Shown one piece after another: positions 16,977 through 26,874 of a stretch of DNA of 64,000 nucleotides (positions are counted from its first letter, which is position 1; the number at the start of each line of letters is the position of its first letter). The stretch covers positions 100,580 through 164,579 of the forward strand of contig JADJRT010000010.1 in NCBI GenBank assembly GCA_016712035.1. Direction: 5' to 3'. This DNA is from Flammeovirgaceae bacterium. Its GTDB lineage: Bacteria > Bacteroidota > Bacteroidia > Cytophagales > Cyclobacteriaceae. The position numbers were made by a program, and so were the translations under genes. The notes under the pieces were generated by a model that worked only from the letters and a program-made list of their open reading frames with translations, did no database searches and was not told the DNA's origin.

Positions 16977-19865
16977 ATGAACAAAAGATTGAATACAGGA
17001 GGTTGGAGATGGGTTGGTGCGTTGCTACTAATTCTTACTGCTTTTGTAAATGTGAACGCAACTCATTTAAGGGCGGGGGAAATTACCATGCAGCGTGTTA
17101 GTTGCACAAGCCTAACTTTCAGAATTACGATTACTGTTTATACAGATACCGGGTCGCCCATAAAGTTTGGTGATGGCGAACTTAATTTTGGCGATGGAAG
17201 CGATCCGATAGTTACCCCTTCTATAGACAATACACTACGGCCTGATTTAGGCCCGGAGGTTGGAACAGTTTCCTACACGGTTGAGCACACATTTGGTGGG
17301 CCTGGTAAATACACGATAAGCTACTTAGAGGCAAATCGAAATGCAGGTATCCTTAATATGACCAATTCAGTGGATACCAGGTTCTATGTTGAAACCCAAA
17401 TCATTATTGATCCTTTTTTGGGATGCAGTAACACACCACGACTTCTCGTGCCACCGATTGACAAAGGTTGTACCGGAGCTGCTTTCTATCATAATCCAGG
17501 AGCGTTCTATCCTGACGGAGATAGCCTATCTTTTGAACTTACCATTCCTAAAAGAGAAAAGGATGCAAACGTATTTGGATACCTCGATCCGAACGCTAAA
17601 AAGTTCTACGATGCTATAGGTCTTAATTACGGCACGTCCAACGAGGCGGGTAGTGGATCACCGTCATTTTCGATTGACAAAACAGGGACATTACTTTGGG
17701 ATGCCCCCGGTGCCCCCGGAGAATATAATATTGCATTTCTAATTAAAGAATGGCGTAAGGTTAACGGCATTTGGATTCAACTCGGGTACGTTGTTCGCGA
17801 TATGCAAATAATCATTGAAGATTGTTTAAATCAACGACCGGAACTAGCGGTTCCGCCCGACATATGCGTGGAGGCTGGTGAATTGATAAACATTGATGTG
17901 TTTGGAACTGATCCTGATTATGATAGTGTAAAACTGGAAGCATTTTCTGAAATTTTTAGTATCAATCCATCACCCGCTAACTTTAGTCCAAGGCCACCGG
18001 TATTTCAAAAGACAGGCCCTAGAGTAGATGCGAAACTTACCTTTTCATGGCAAACTACCTGTAGTCATATTCAGGATCAACCCTATCAGGTAGGTTTCAA
18101 AATTACCGACAAGTCAGGTAACGGCCCATCGCTCGTGCAGTTTAAAACCTGGAATGTTAAGGTTGTAGGTCCGGCCCCGGTATGGCAATCTCCACAAGTT
18201 GATCTGGGTACTCGTTCAGCAATTCTTGCCTGGGATGATTATGCCTGCAAGAATAACGCATCACAGATGCAGATCTGGCGCAGAGTTGATCAATATGTTT
18301 TTACTCCGCCCGAGTGTGTTACCGGAATGCCTGATTTTCTTGGGTACTCATTGATAAATGTTGTGCCCATAGGTACAACAGCGTTTACAGATAATAATGG
18401 AGGACGGGGCTTATCTGTTGGTGCTCAATATTGTTATAGACTTGTGGCCATATTCCCTCAGCCTGGTGGCGGAGAAAGCTATGTGTCTCAAGAAGTTTGC
18501 CTGCCGCCAATTTTGGCTGACGCCCCCGTTGTAACGAATGTAACTATAGACATTACAGATCGCACGGATGGTCAGGTAACGGTTCGTTGGAGGCCACCCT
18601 TTGACGCAGATCCGGGACAATTTCCACCACCATATACGTATGAAGTTCAGCGAGCCGAAGGTTTTTCTGGTGATTTAAAACTTACCGCTGCGTTTCCCGG
18701 TAAAAGACCCGATACAGTATGGGTTGATACAGGGATTAACACTTTGGAGACGGTATTTAATTATCGGGTAACCGCCTATGCCAGCGATGGCACCAAGGTT
18801 GGGGTTTCTCCAACCGCCTCCACCGTGCGTTTAGAAACAAGTCCTCAGTTTTTACAGATTGCATTATCGTGGAATGCCGATGTTTCGTGGTCAAACATTA
18901 CGCAAGATTATCCGCGGCATTTAATCTTTCGGGGCCCAGCTAATTCTACGGAAGGAGATCTTGTGCTGATAGATAGTGTGGATGTAAATCAATTTCAATT
19001 TAACTATATCGATTCAGGTCAATACCAAAATAAACCACTCGTTGATACGGATCTTTACTGTTATCGGGTGATGACAAGGGGCGCTTATGGAAATCCTAGG
19101 ATTGTAGAACCTTTGATTAATTTTTCACAAATAATTTGTGCGCAGCCCAACGATGATGAAGCACCGTGTATGCCAACTTTTACGATCGAAGCCAGGGATT
19201 GCGAAGAGTATATTCAAACAGCTTCGTGCGGAGTGAATGTATATAGCAATGTGCTTACCTGGAATAGACCTGCTGATCAAAAATGTCGGGATGATATTCA
19301 GAAATATCGCATCTATAAAGCAACTACGACTGAAAGTGAATTTTCAGAAATCGCTATGGTAGCCGATACGTTTTTTGTTGATTCTAATTTGCCTTCGTTT
19401 GCAGCGTGCTATAAAATTTCTGCGGTTGACCGCGCAGGTAATGAAAGTGATCTTAGTGAGAGTTATTGTTTTGACAACTGTCCCTATTATGAACTTCCCA
19501 ATGTATTTACTCCGAACGATGATAAATGCAATGACTTATTCAGCGCTTTTAGCGATCGTGTCTCCAATCAGGTTGGTGAAGATGGTCAAACACCCTGTGG
19601 GCAAGATTTAAATGATCTAAGAAAACGGTGCGCTCGATTTGTATTAGCGGTTGATTTTAAAGTTTACAATCGATGGGGAAAGGAAGTGTACAGTTATCAA
19701 TCCGGAGGAGAACGATCAATTTATATTGATTGGGATGGTAGAGATAATAATAGCAAAGAACTTTCGAGTGCCATCTATTATTATAATGCTGAAGTTACTT
19801 TTGAAGCGGTTGATCCTTCCAAACAGAAGCAAAATATTAAAGGATGGGTTCATCTGATCCGTTAA
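16977..19865 (+). CDS. Large secreted protein with FnIII-like domains and T9SS type-B sorting domain
   Basis: A 962-residue protein with a signal peptide (WVGALLLILTAFVNVNATHLRAGE). The N-terminal half has PKD/Ig-like beta domains (TVEHTFGGPGKYTISYLEAN). Fibronectin-III-like modules follow, with repeated strands such as AILAWDDYACKNNA, VTVRWRPPFDADPG and VLTWNRPADQKCRDD. The last 90 residues (YYELPNVFTPNDDKCND, FKVYNRWGKEVYS, SSAIYYYNAEVTF, GWVHLIR) are the gliding-motility-associated C-terminal (CHU_C) domain, the type-B signal for export by T9SS. Many Cys suggest disulfides. It probably acts on the cell surface or is released; ligand unknown. The DCC gene overlaps its 3' end by 22 bp. Confidence 0.9.
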   Translation: MNKRLNTGGWRWVGALLLILTAFVNVNATHLRAGEITMQRVSCTSLTFRITITVYTDTGSPIKFGDGELNFGDGSDPIVTPSIDNTLRPDLGPEVGTVSYTVEHTFGGPGKYTISYLEANRNAGILNMTNSVDTRFYVETQIIIDPFLGCSNTPRLLVPPIDKGCTGAAFYHNPGAFYPDGDSLSFELTIPKREKDANVFGYLDPNAKKFYDAIGLNYGTSNEAGSGSPSFSIDKTGTLLWDAPGAPGEYNIAFLIKEWRKVNGIWIQLGYVVRDMQIIIEDCLNQRPELAVPPDICVEAGELINIDVFGTDPDYDSVKLEAFSEIFSINPSPANFSPRPPVFQKTGPRVDAKLTFSWQTTCSHIQDQPYQVGFKITDKSGNGPSLVQFKTWNVKVVGPAPVWQSPQVDLGTRSAILAWDDYACKNNASQMQIWRRVDQYVFTPPECVTGMPDFLGYSLINVVPIGTTAFTDNNGGRGLSVGAQYCYRLVAIFPQPGGGESYVSQEVCLPPILADAPVVTNVTIDITDRTDGQVTVRWRPPFDADPGQFPPPYTYEVQRAEGFSGDLKLTAAFPGKRPDTVWVDTGINTLETVFNYRVTAYASDGTKVGVSPTASTVRLETSPQFLQIALSWNADVSWSNITQDYPRHLIFRGPANSTEGDLVLIDSVDVNQFQFNYIDSGQYQNKPLVDTDLYCYRVMTRGAYGNPRIVEPLINFSQIICAQPNDDEAPCMPTFTIEARDCEEYIQTASCGVNVYSNVLTWNRPADQKCRDDIQKYRIYKATTTESEFSEIAMVADTFFVDSNLPSFAACYKISAVDRAGNESDLSESYCFDNCPYYELPNVFTPNDDKCNDLFSAFSDRVSNQVGEDGQTPCGQDLNDLRKRCARFVLAVDFKVYNRWGKEVYSYQSGGERSIYIDWDGRDNNSKELSSAIYYYNAEVTFEAVDPSKQKQNIKGWVHLIR

Positions 19866-20265
19866 GTAATAGTGGCCCGATAATTCTTTTTGATGGTGTC
19901 TGTAATCTATGTAACAGCTCGGTTCTCTTTATAAATAAGAGAGATTCAAGTCGCGTTTTTATTTTGCTGCCTTACAATCTGATTTTGGAAAAACGCAATT
20001 GGATAAATTTGGTATTTCATTTACTATCCCCGAAAGTGTTTTATTGATTGAAGAGGGGAGACTCTTCCAGAAAAGTAGTGCTGCACTCAAGATTGCCCGA
20101 AACTTGAATGGTTTATGGCCAGCAGTCTATGTATTCATACTTGTTCCCAAGTTTTTACGCGACCTCATTTATGATTATATAGCTCGGAATCGTTACCGAT
20201 GGTTTGGTAAAAGAGAAGCATGCATGATTCCAACACCCGAACTAAAAGCACGATTTGTTGGATGA
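19844..20265 (+). CDS. DCC-family thiol-disulfide oxidoreductase-like protein (frame broken)
   Basis: About 140 residues after repairing one frame break. It begins inside the end of the preceding gene (ATG at 19844) and shows the family motif ILFDGVCNLCNSSV, whose DxxCxxC gives the DCC name. After the break the frame resumes with FAALQSDFGKTQLDKFGI, then FTIPESVLLIEEGR, SSAALKIARNLNGLWPA and a C-terminal YRWFGKREAC. One T is missing from the T-run at 19962-19965. These small proteins have a thioredoxin-like motif but no proven reaction. Overlap with the T9SS-protein gene suggests cotranscription and possibly a link to its disulfide chemistry, which is inference. Confidence 0.85.
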
Positions 20266-20339
20266 TTATTATTTATTATTTTGATCTTATCATCACAGGG
20301 CGTAAAATCGAGAATTATTTATTTTAATATAATATTCGT

Positions 20340-21215
20340 ATGAAGGCTTTTATTTTTCCAGGTCAGGGAGCCCAGTTTACAGGAATGGGCAAAGAACTTT
20401 ACGAGACGAATCAAAAAGCCAGGGTCTTATTTGATAAGGCTGATGAAATTCTGGGGTTCAAGATCAGTCAAACTATGTTTACAGGTACCGCAGATGAATT
20501 GAAGCAAACGAAGGTTACGCAGCCAGCCATATTCATTCATTCCGTAGCTATAGCGATCACCCAAAATGAAATTAATCCTAAAATGGTAGCTGGACATTCG
20601 TTGGGCGAGTTTTCGGCTCTGGTCTCCAATAAGGCATTATCTTTTGAAGATGCACTTCAATTAGTTTTCAAGCGAGCGTTGGCTATGCAACGAGCATGCG
20701 AAATAAATCCTTCAACCATGGCAGCAATTCTGGGATTGGATGATCAAAAAGTGGAGGAAATCTGTGCTTCTATTGAAGATGAAATTGTTGTTGCGGCTAA
20801 TTATAATTGTCCAGGCCAACTGGTAATTTCTGGATCTATGAAGGGCATAGAAATAGCCTGTGAAAAGATGAAGGCAGCCGGTGCTAAACGTGCTTTACCC
20901 TTGCAAGTCGGTGGTGCCTTTCACTCACCTTTGATGGAGCCCGCCCGCGAGGAGTTGGCTGCGGCTATTGCGGCCACGCAATTCAATAGTCCCATTTGTC
21001 CGGTTTATCAAAATGTAAATGCGCTGCCCTCCACGGATGTTGAAGTGATTAAGAAGAATTTAATTGATCAATTAACTGCCCCAGTGCGGTGGACACAACT
21101 TGTCCAAAACATGGTGAAAGACGGAGGAACTACCTTTATTGAGTGTGGTCCGGGTAAAGTATTGCAAGGCTTGGTAAAAAAAATTGCTCCCCAGGTAGAA
21201 GTAGCCAGCCTTTAA
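20340..21215 (+). CDS. fabD: Malonyl-CoA:ACP transacylase
   Basis: A 291-residue acyltransferase that loads malonate onto ACP. Motifs: N-terminal FIFPGQGAQFTGMGKELYE, nucleophile elbow VAGHSLGEFSALV with the active-site Ser, catalytic His in VGGAFHSPLMEPA, and the terminal FIECGPGKVLQGLVKKI. Length and order are typical. It is a single gene here, overlapping the convergent folK by four bases at their 3' ends; the other fab genes of the window (fabH) lie 13 kb away. Confidence 0.96.
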   Translation: MKAFIFPGQGAQFTGMGKELYETNQKARVLFDKADEILGFKISQTMFTGTADELKQTKVTQPAIFIHSVAIAITQNEINPKMVAGHSLGEFSALVSNKALSFEDALQLVFKRALAMQRACEINPSTMAAILGLDDQKVEEICASIEDEIVVAANYNCPGQLVISGSMKGIEIACEKMKAAGAKRALPLQVGGAFHSPLMEPAREELAAAIAATQFNSPICPVYQNVNALPSTDVEVIKKNLIDQLTAPVRWTQLVQNMVKDGGTTFIECGPGKVLQGLVKKIAPQVEVASL

Positions 21216-21697
21216 AGTTTACGCACTTTCAGTGTGTCAGTACACATGCCTAATAAGTTGGTGTGGGTTTTCTTAAGTGTAGGGTGAATAAAGTCTGGAG
21301 CGATTTCGACAAGTGGCTCAAGAACAAAACGTCTGCCCGTAATACCCGGATGGGGCAGTGTTAAATTTGCTGTATTCACAATTTCATTCCCAACATACAA
21401 TAGATCAATATCAATGAGTCGGGCACCCCACTTTTCTATTCGATTGCGCCCCATTTTCTGTTCGATTAATAAAGCGTGATTCAAAATTTGTTCAGAGCTT
21501 AAGAGTGATTTAATAATTAAGGCTAAGTTTAAAAAATCAGGCTGATCAGATTTGCCCCAGGGTTTAGTTTCATAAACTGATGACTTTTTAAGAACAACTC
21601 CAATGTGTAGATCTATAAACGCAATTGCTTTTTGTAAGTTACTTGCTCGGTCTCCCAAATTACTGCCCAGTAGCAGAAAGGTCTGATTCAATTCCAT
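21212..21697 (-). CDS. folK: 6-hydroxymethyl-7,8-dihydropterin pyrophosphokinase
   Basis: A 161-residue HPPK of the folate pathway. It begins with the typical FLLLGSNLGDRASNLQKAI and continues with YETKPWGKSDQPDFLNLAL and the signature RWGARLIDIDLLYVG variant (EKWGARLIDIDLLYVG), which binds ATP and Mg2+. LTLPHPGITGRRFVLEPL follows as expected. Divergent from sppA, convergent with fabD. Intact frame. Confidence 0.95.
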   Translation of the reverse strand: MELNQTFLLLGSNLGDRASNLQKAIAFIDLHIGVVLKKSSVYETKPWGKSDQPDFLNLALIIKSLLSSEQILNHALLIEQKMGRNRIEKWGARLIDIDLLYVGNEIVNTANLTLPHPGITGRRFVLEPLVEIAPDFIHPTLKKTHTNLLGMCTDTLKVRKL

Positions 21698-21767
21698 ACA
21701 GGCGAAAGATAGTAAGTCATTTCCTTTCCGGATGTCCTTTCAGTACTTTGCATCTAATTTTATTTTC

Positions 21768-23526
21768 ATGAATTTCTTCAAAGCATTTCTGGCGTCCTGC
21801 CTGGGTTCATTACTCGCATTTATCGTGTTGATCGTATTGGCAGTTTTCTTTGTTATGGCCCTTGTTTCGGGCCTCTCCAATGGAGATACTCAAACGGTAA
21901 TAAAAGAAAACTCAGTTCTACATCTCAAGTTGGATGGTCCAATAACGGAGAACGATATCGAAGACCCTTTTGAAGGGCTGCCGATACCGGGCGCTGTCTC
22001 CTCGATTGGATTATTGCCCTTAAAAAAATCAATTGAGCAGGCTAAACAAGATCCGAACATTAAGGGAATCTATTTGGATCTTAGTGTATTCATGAGTGGC
22101 TTTGGGGTAGCGCGTGAAATCCGACAAGCCTTGCTGGATTTTAAAAGTTCCGGTAAATGGATTGTTGCGTATAGCGAGTTTTATACAGAGTCTGCGTACT
22201 ATGTTGTTTCCGCGGCTGATAAAGTTTATTTAAATCCAGAAGGTGATCTTGAGTTTAATGGATTATCAGTAGAGGTTTCATTCTTCAAAAAATTATTCGA
22301 TAAGCTTGAGATCAAACCGCAAATCTTTCGGGTAGGGGATTTTAAAAGTGCTGTTGAGCCATTCATGCTCGACCACATGAGTGCAGCGAATAAACTTCAG
22401 CTCAATGAATTAATTTCAGATATAAATATTTCTATGATTCGGGATATCGCGCAAAGCCGAAATATGGAGGTGAATAAGGTAAAGGAAATCTCCGACAAAA
22501 TGCTGATTACGAATTCAACGACAGCAGTGGCGCAAGGGCTGGTGGATTCATTAGTATATTTTGATCAGGTACAAAACGATTTGCGCAACCGGTTAGGCCT
22601 GAATGAGAAATCAACTATCAGTTTTGTTAAATACAACAAATACAAGAAAAGTTATTCAATTACTCAAGTTCAAAAATGAGATTGCTGTGATCGTAGCGGA
22701 TGGGGATATTATGCCCGGCAAGGCCCAGCAAGGAATGATTGGGTCAGATACGTTTGCAGAAGAGATTAGAAAGGCACGCCTTAATGAAAGAGTAAAGGCA
22801 ATTGTCATTAGAATCAATTCACCTGGCGGCAGTGCGCTGGCCTCTGATGTTATGTGGCGTGAGATTAAACTTGCCACGGAGGTTAAACCGGTTATTGCAT
22901 CGATGTCGGATTATGCAGCTTCTGGAGGCTATTATTTAGCAATGGCTTGCGACACCATTGTTGCACAACCAACAACCATTACGGGTTCAATTGGTGTGTT
23001 CAGCGTTATTTTTGATCTGAGTAGTTTCCTTGATAATAAATTGGGAATCACTTTTGATGAGGTTAAAACGGGTGATGTTGGTGGGCTGTCAGTTACCAGA
23101 CCTTTAACAGCTGTTGAAAAATCAATCTGGCAAAAGAGGACCGAAGATATCTACGAATCCTTTACAACCAAGGCTGCGGATGGCCGTGGTATGACCGCGG
23201 ATGAATTAAGACGAGTTGCTTCAGGTAGAGTTTGGACAGGAGTGCAGGCAAAAGAAAGAGGCTTAGTAGATGTTTTAGGAAACTTTAATGATGCGATTGA
23301 CATAGCTACGGCCAAGGCTGGTGTTTCGAGTGATTATAAGTTGAAATACTACCCCGTTCAAAAGTCGTTTATTCAAGAATGGCTTATGGAGATGGAGGAA
23401 AACACCGCATCAAGACAGCTCAAAAATGAATTAGGTGAACATTTTAAGACTTACGAACAGCTTAAAAAGCTGAAAGAATATCAAGGAAGTCAGGCTCGGC
23501 TACCGTATGACCTCTTAATACACTAA
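21768..23526 (+). CDS. sppA: Signal peptide peptidase SppA, 67K type (frame broken)
   Basis: About 585 residues once one surplus A in the run 22672-22676 is removed; the join then reads ITQVQNEIAVIVADGDIMPG. I chose the ATG at 21768 (MNFFKAFLASCLGSLLAF), since the membrane anchor follows directly; an in-frame ATG at 21732 adds 12 residues. The protein has the tandem S49 layout of long SppA. The N-terminal half holds the catalytic Lys region YVVSAADKVYLNPEG, and the C-terminal half holds the Ser nucleophile in SDYAASGGYYLAMA. SppA degrades cleaved signal peptides in the membrane. Both halves are well conserved, so a sequence error is the likeliest cause of the break. Confidence 0.93.
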
Positions 23527-23800
23527 TGAGTGTAAGTATGATCTATTAAGGTGTAAGATTTTCTTTGGATGTGAATTATTTTGACGTTTTTAGACAAAAT
23601 AATACTCTAGCAAACGTGTGGCCTCCAAAGATTCCACGGGCTAAATGTTAATTCAACGAAATTATTACGATGTAAACCTGATTTAAGAAGAATATGGATA
23701 AAGAATACCCACTTTCCATATAGGCTTATTTCGTAAACGAATAGCGGTTAAAGCCAGGTTACCTTTAGGGTGAAGACTTAAAACCGCTTGATATTACCAC

Positions 23801-23959
23801 TTATGGCTTTTCCTTCAACGCGAAACCGCCACTGTTACTGGAAGACGACGAGGTTGTGTCTTCCTTAGCTAAAGTGGTAGAAGGTGAACTAGTGAATGCA
23901 AATGCGGTAGATAAAATTTCTACAGGGACGGATAAAAAGATGATGGTTGTTGTTTTCAT
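23801..23959 (-). CDS. Small exported peptide, Ser-rich (possible divergent member of the tandem array)
   Basis: A 52-residue ORF starting MKTTTIIFLSVPVEILST on the minus strand, with a hydrophobic signal-like N-terminus and a Ser-rich tail ending SSNSGGFALKEKP. It lies 34 bp downstream of the last copy of the 43-residue lipoprotein array, on the same strand. The architecture (short basic start, signal, polar tail with GG and a Lys/Glu end) is like theirs, but the lipobox Cys is replaced by Ser (FTSS against FTSC). It may be a diverged paralogue that is secreted without lipid. An ATG nine codons upstream is possible but would put charges before the signal. Confidence 0.45.
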   Translation of the reverse strand: MKTTTIIFLSVPVEILSTAFAFTSSPSTTLAKEDTTSSSSSNSGGFALKEKP

Positions 23960-23992
23960 AATGATCTTATTGATGTGTAATAACAACTTTGT

Positions 23993-24123
23993 TTATTCTT
24001 TGATTGGGTTTCCGCCTGTGCTACCACCTTGGTCAGTTTGAGGTTTTACTTCTTCTTCGGTACATGAAGTAAAAGCAGAAAAAGAGATAGCAACGAGAAT
24101 TAGGGAATAGATGAATTTTTCAT
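23993..24123 (-). pseudogene. Small lipoprotein gene, array copy 1 (one-base deletion after the start)
   Basis: Nearly identical to copy 2 (one synonymous difference seen at a Thr codon), but the T-run next to the start codon has five T where copies 2 and 3 have six. As written the frame reads MKNSSIP and stops. With one base restored it encodes the same 43 residues as copy 2. Because the lesion is a homopolymer length change, a sequencing error is as likely as real inactivation. Confidence 0.6.
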
Positions 24124-24145
24124 GGAGTTTTTATTTTAGGATTGT

Positions 24146-24277
24146 TTATTCTTTGATTGGGTTTCCGCCTGTGCTACCACCTTGGTCAGTTTGAGGTTTT
24201 ACTTCTTCTTCTGTACATGAAGTAAAAGCAGAAAAAGAGATAGCAACGAGAATTAGGGAATAGATGAATTTTTTCAT
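24146..24277 (-). CDS. Small lipoprotein, array copy 2 (43 residues)
   Basis: An intact 43-codon ORF. Residues 1-20 form a signal peptide (MKKFIYSLILVAISFSAFTS) followed by Cys21 in a relaxed Bacteroidota lipobox (FTSC). The mature part would be only 23 residues: an acidic patch after the lipidated Cys (TEEEVKP), then QTDQGGSTGGNPIKE. It would sit in the envelope as a lipopeptide. The acidic residues just after the Cys resemble the lipoprotein surface-export signal described in some Bacteroidota, which is inference. Its neighbours are copies 1 and 3 at about 153- and 159-bp spacing, and a divergent TPR sensor kinase. No named family was recognised. Confidence 0.72.
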   Translation of the reverse strand: MKKFIYSLILVAISFSAFTSCTEEEVKPQTDQGGSTGGNPIKE

Positions 24278-24304
24278 GGAGTTTTTATTTTAGGATTTGA
24301 AGGT

Positions 24305-24436
24305 TTATTCTTTGATTGGGTTTCCGCCTGTGCTACCACCTTGGTCAGTTTGAGGTTTTACTTCTTCTTCGGTACATGAAGTAAAGGCCGAGAAAGAGAT
24401 AGCAACGAGAATCAATGAGTAGATTAATTTTTTCAT
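24305..24436 (-). CDS. Small lipoprotein, array copy 3 (43 residues)
   Basis: The promoter-proximal copy, 43 codons, with the same protein as copy 2 except Leu for Phe at residue 4. The DNA has several synonymous changes from copies 1 and 2, so it is the most diverged of the three. Signal peptide to residue 20, Cys21, mature tail TEEEVKPQTDQGG then STGGNPIKE. The 104-bp AT-rich region to its right is shared with the divergent histidine kinase gene starting at 24541 and probably holds both promoters. Confidence 0.72.
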   Translation of the reverse strand: MKKLIYSLILVAISFSAFTSCTEEEVKPQTDQGGSTGGNPIKE

Positions 24437-24540
24437 AAAGTTTAACTGGTTTTAATTTTTAATTGTTTTGTTTGCTGTTAAATTGTAGTTCAAATTTGTA
24501 CTTCCTTTGAATACTAATTATACCTAATAATTTAAACTCC

Positions 24541-26814
24541 TTGCCTACGTACCTTAAGTTTAATAAGTACATAACTTTTGCACTCTGTGTTCTGTTGGGA
24601 TTTATCACTAATCCTCTTCTATCACAAGATCAGGCCAAGATTGATTCGTTGCGATTGCTTTTAAAAACCTCGCGGGATACAAGTAGGTTTACTTTACTGA
24701 CAGCACTCTTTCAAGCCACCAACCAGACCAATTTTGAAGAAGCATTGGGCTATGCGAATGCAGCTTATAGTTATGCGGAATCCTCGAGTGACTCAGTCCT
24801 AATGGTAAAAGCGGGGAGAATGATTGCATATTCGTTAGACGACCTGGGGCGAAACGAAGAAGCTTTATTAATTTTAAATAAAGTTATTCGAATAGCTCAA
24901 CGCAATCAGGAAAGGCATCCCGAGCTAAAGGTTGTACTTAGGTATCTTTACAACAACGCAGGTATTGCTTATATGTATATTGGTAAATACGATTCCTCCT
25001 TAAGTTATCATTTCAAATCATTAGAGATACGGGAAGCAGAGGGGGATCAGCGAAGTATTGGTACAGCCCAAAATAATATCGGCCTGGTTTATTTTAAACT
25101 AAAGAATCACGAAAAAGCCCTGGAATATTATTTGAATTCGCTCTCAATAAAAAGAGAGCTGAATGATCAAAGCGATATTGATCTAGTATTAAACAACGTT
25201 GGTTTGTGTTATGTTTCACTACGTAATTCTTTAAAGCCATTGAGTCTTTTAACGAAGCCCTGGCAAATGCAAACCGAATTGTTCCCCCGCTGTAATAATT
25301 CAAGCTAATTTTGGTTTAGGAAGAGCTTATAATAGTACTGGGGATTTTGAAAGGGCGAGTTCCTTTTTCAAAATCTCATTAGAGCATGCAGAAAAGCAAA
25401 ATGATACCCGGTATGTTATTGAAAACTTAAATAATCTTGGGAGCAATGAGAGAAGTTTAAAATAATTTGAAAAAAAGTGTAGAGTATTCATTAGAAGCAA
25501 ATGACCTTGCGCAAAGGTTCAGGTATATCGAATTGCAGATAGATATTTTTAAGGAGCTATCAACGACCTATAATTTGATCCATGATTTTGAAAACGCGGC
25601 TTTATTTCAGAATCGCTATATCAAACTAAAGGATAGTATTTATAGCGGTGACCTGATAAAGAATTTAGCCAGCATTCAAACTAATTTTGAACAACGTGAA
25701 AATTTAAAAACAATAAACCTTATCAATGAAAATATTAAATTAAAGGATGAGCAACTGCAGCGGCAGCGCCTGCAATATTTGTTTATCGTCTTAGTTACTA
25801 TTCTGATTGTTTTATTAGCAACGGTGCTTATTTGGGCTAACCGAAAACAACATCGCCACAATGCTGCCCTTAGTGAGGCCAATCGGGTTATCGAAGAACA
25901 GAATAAGGAGCTGACCAAAACGAACGAAGAGTTAGATCATCGCGTTCAGGAGAAAACCCGCGATTTATTTCTTACCAATGAGTCACTTACAGAGGTTAAT
26001 GAAGAGTTAGACAATTTCATTTATCGAACCTCGCATGACATCCGTGGGCCATTAGTTACCTTAAAGGGCGTTTGTAACGTAGCCATGCTTGACGTAAAAG
26101 ATGACTTAGCGCTTGACTATATGCGCAGACTAGATGTTACAGCGGGAAAGCTTAATTCTATTCTCACGCGATTGTTATTCGTAAACCAGATCAATCATGC
26201 TGAACTTGTCGCTGTAGAAATAAATTTCAAAACAATCATAGAAGGAGTAATAAATAAAGAGCGCAGCCAACCCCTGCCCTCTAATTTTTCGATTGAATAT
26301 GATGTTAGTCCCTCTGTGAAACTGATTTCTGACCGTGAACTGGTTGAGGTTATATTAGAAAATCTTATTGAAAATGCCATAAAATCTTATAACACCTCTG
26401 ATCGGATTTCTCCCTTTGTAAAAATTAGGATTCGAAAATCAGGTCCAGAAACAAATATCTATTCAAGTTGAAGACAATGGTATTGGAGTAAGTTCGGTTG
26501 ACAGAGATCAGATCTTTCATTTATTTGTTCGAGCTTCTGAGCGATCTGAAACAGGCGGTATTGGACTGTATTTATCAAAATTGTCGACACAGCGGTTGGG
26601 TGGAGAAATTGTGTTGCGCGATTCATCTGAAAGGGGTTCAACCTTCCTCGTCTTTCTTCCTTCAGATCTGACACCGATTCTTGAAAAGAGACGTGAGTTG
26701 GAGGAACTTAGAAAGAAAGATAAAGCACTACGCGAACGCGAAGCACAGCTGGCGCGGCAAAAGGCGGAAGAGCCAAGTGAAGCAAAGAGCAATTCTGAAA
26801 ACAAAAGAGCTTAA
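24541..26814 (+). CDS. TPR-containing membrane sensor histidine kinase (several frame breaks)
   Basis: About 757 residues when joined. Order: signal peptide (YITFALCVLLGFITNPLLSQ, start probably TTG at 24541); tetratricopeptide repeats from about residue 50 to 330 (LYNNAGIAYMYIGKYDSSLS, AQNNIGLVYFKLKNHEKALE); one membrane helix (LQYLFIVLVTILIVLLATVL); a coiled coil (EEQNKELTKTNEELDHRVQE); a HisKA domain with the phospho-acceptor His in YRTSHDIRGPLVTLKG; and a HATPase domain with ENLIENAIKSYN, VEDNGIGV and TGGIGLYLSK. A charged Glu/Arg/Lys tail follows. Frames are lost near 25225-25233, 25284-25290, twice in 25439-25465, and near 26444-26456. Protein sequence is conserved across every break. 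No response regulator is adjacent. The divergent lipopeptide array may supply its ligand; that is speculation. Confidence 0.82.
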
Positions 26815-26874
26815 TGCCTCCTGATTTCCGGCTCATTTAGCATCTTTGTAGTTAGTTTATTATCTGAATTGCAA

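Larger units (their letters stand above)
23993..24436 (-). repeat. Tandem array of three near-identical gene-length repeats
   Basis: Three head-to-tail units of about 153-159 bp, each holding one 43-codon lipoprotein gene and a short AT-rich spacer. Identity between units is very high over the coding part. This points to recent tandem duplication with the reading frame kept in at least two copies. Confidence 0.85.

Noticed and set aside
23856..24041. Plus-strand 61-codon ORF across the lipoprotein array
   Set aside because: It is antisense to the small exported peptide and lipoprotein copy 1, which have signal peptides and repeated, conserved frames.
23993..24436. CRISPR-like array
   Set aside because: The repeats are whole genes of about 155 bp with near-identical content throughout; there are no short repeats alternating with unique spacers and no cas genes.
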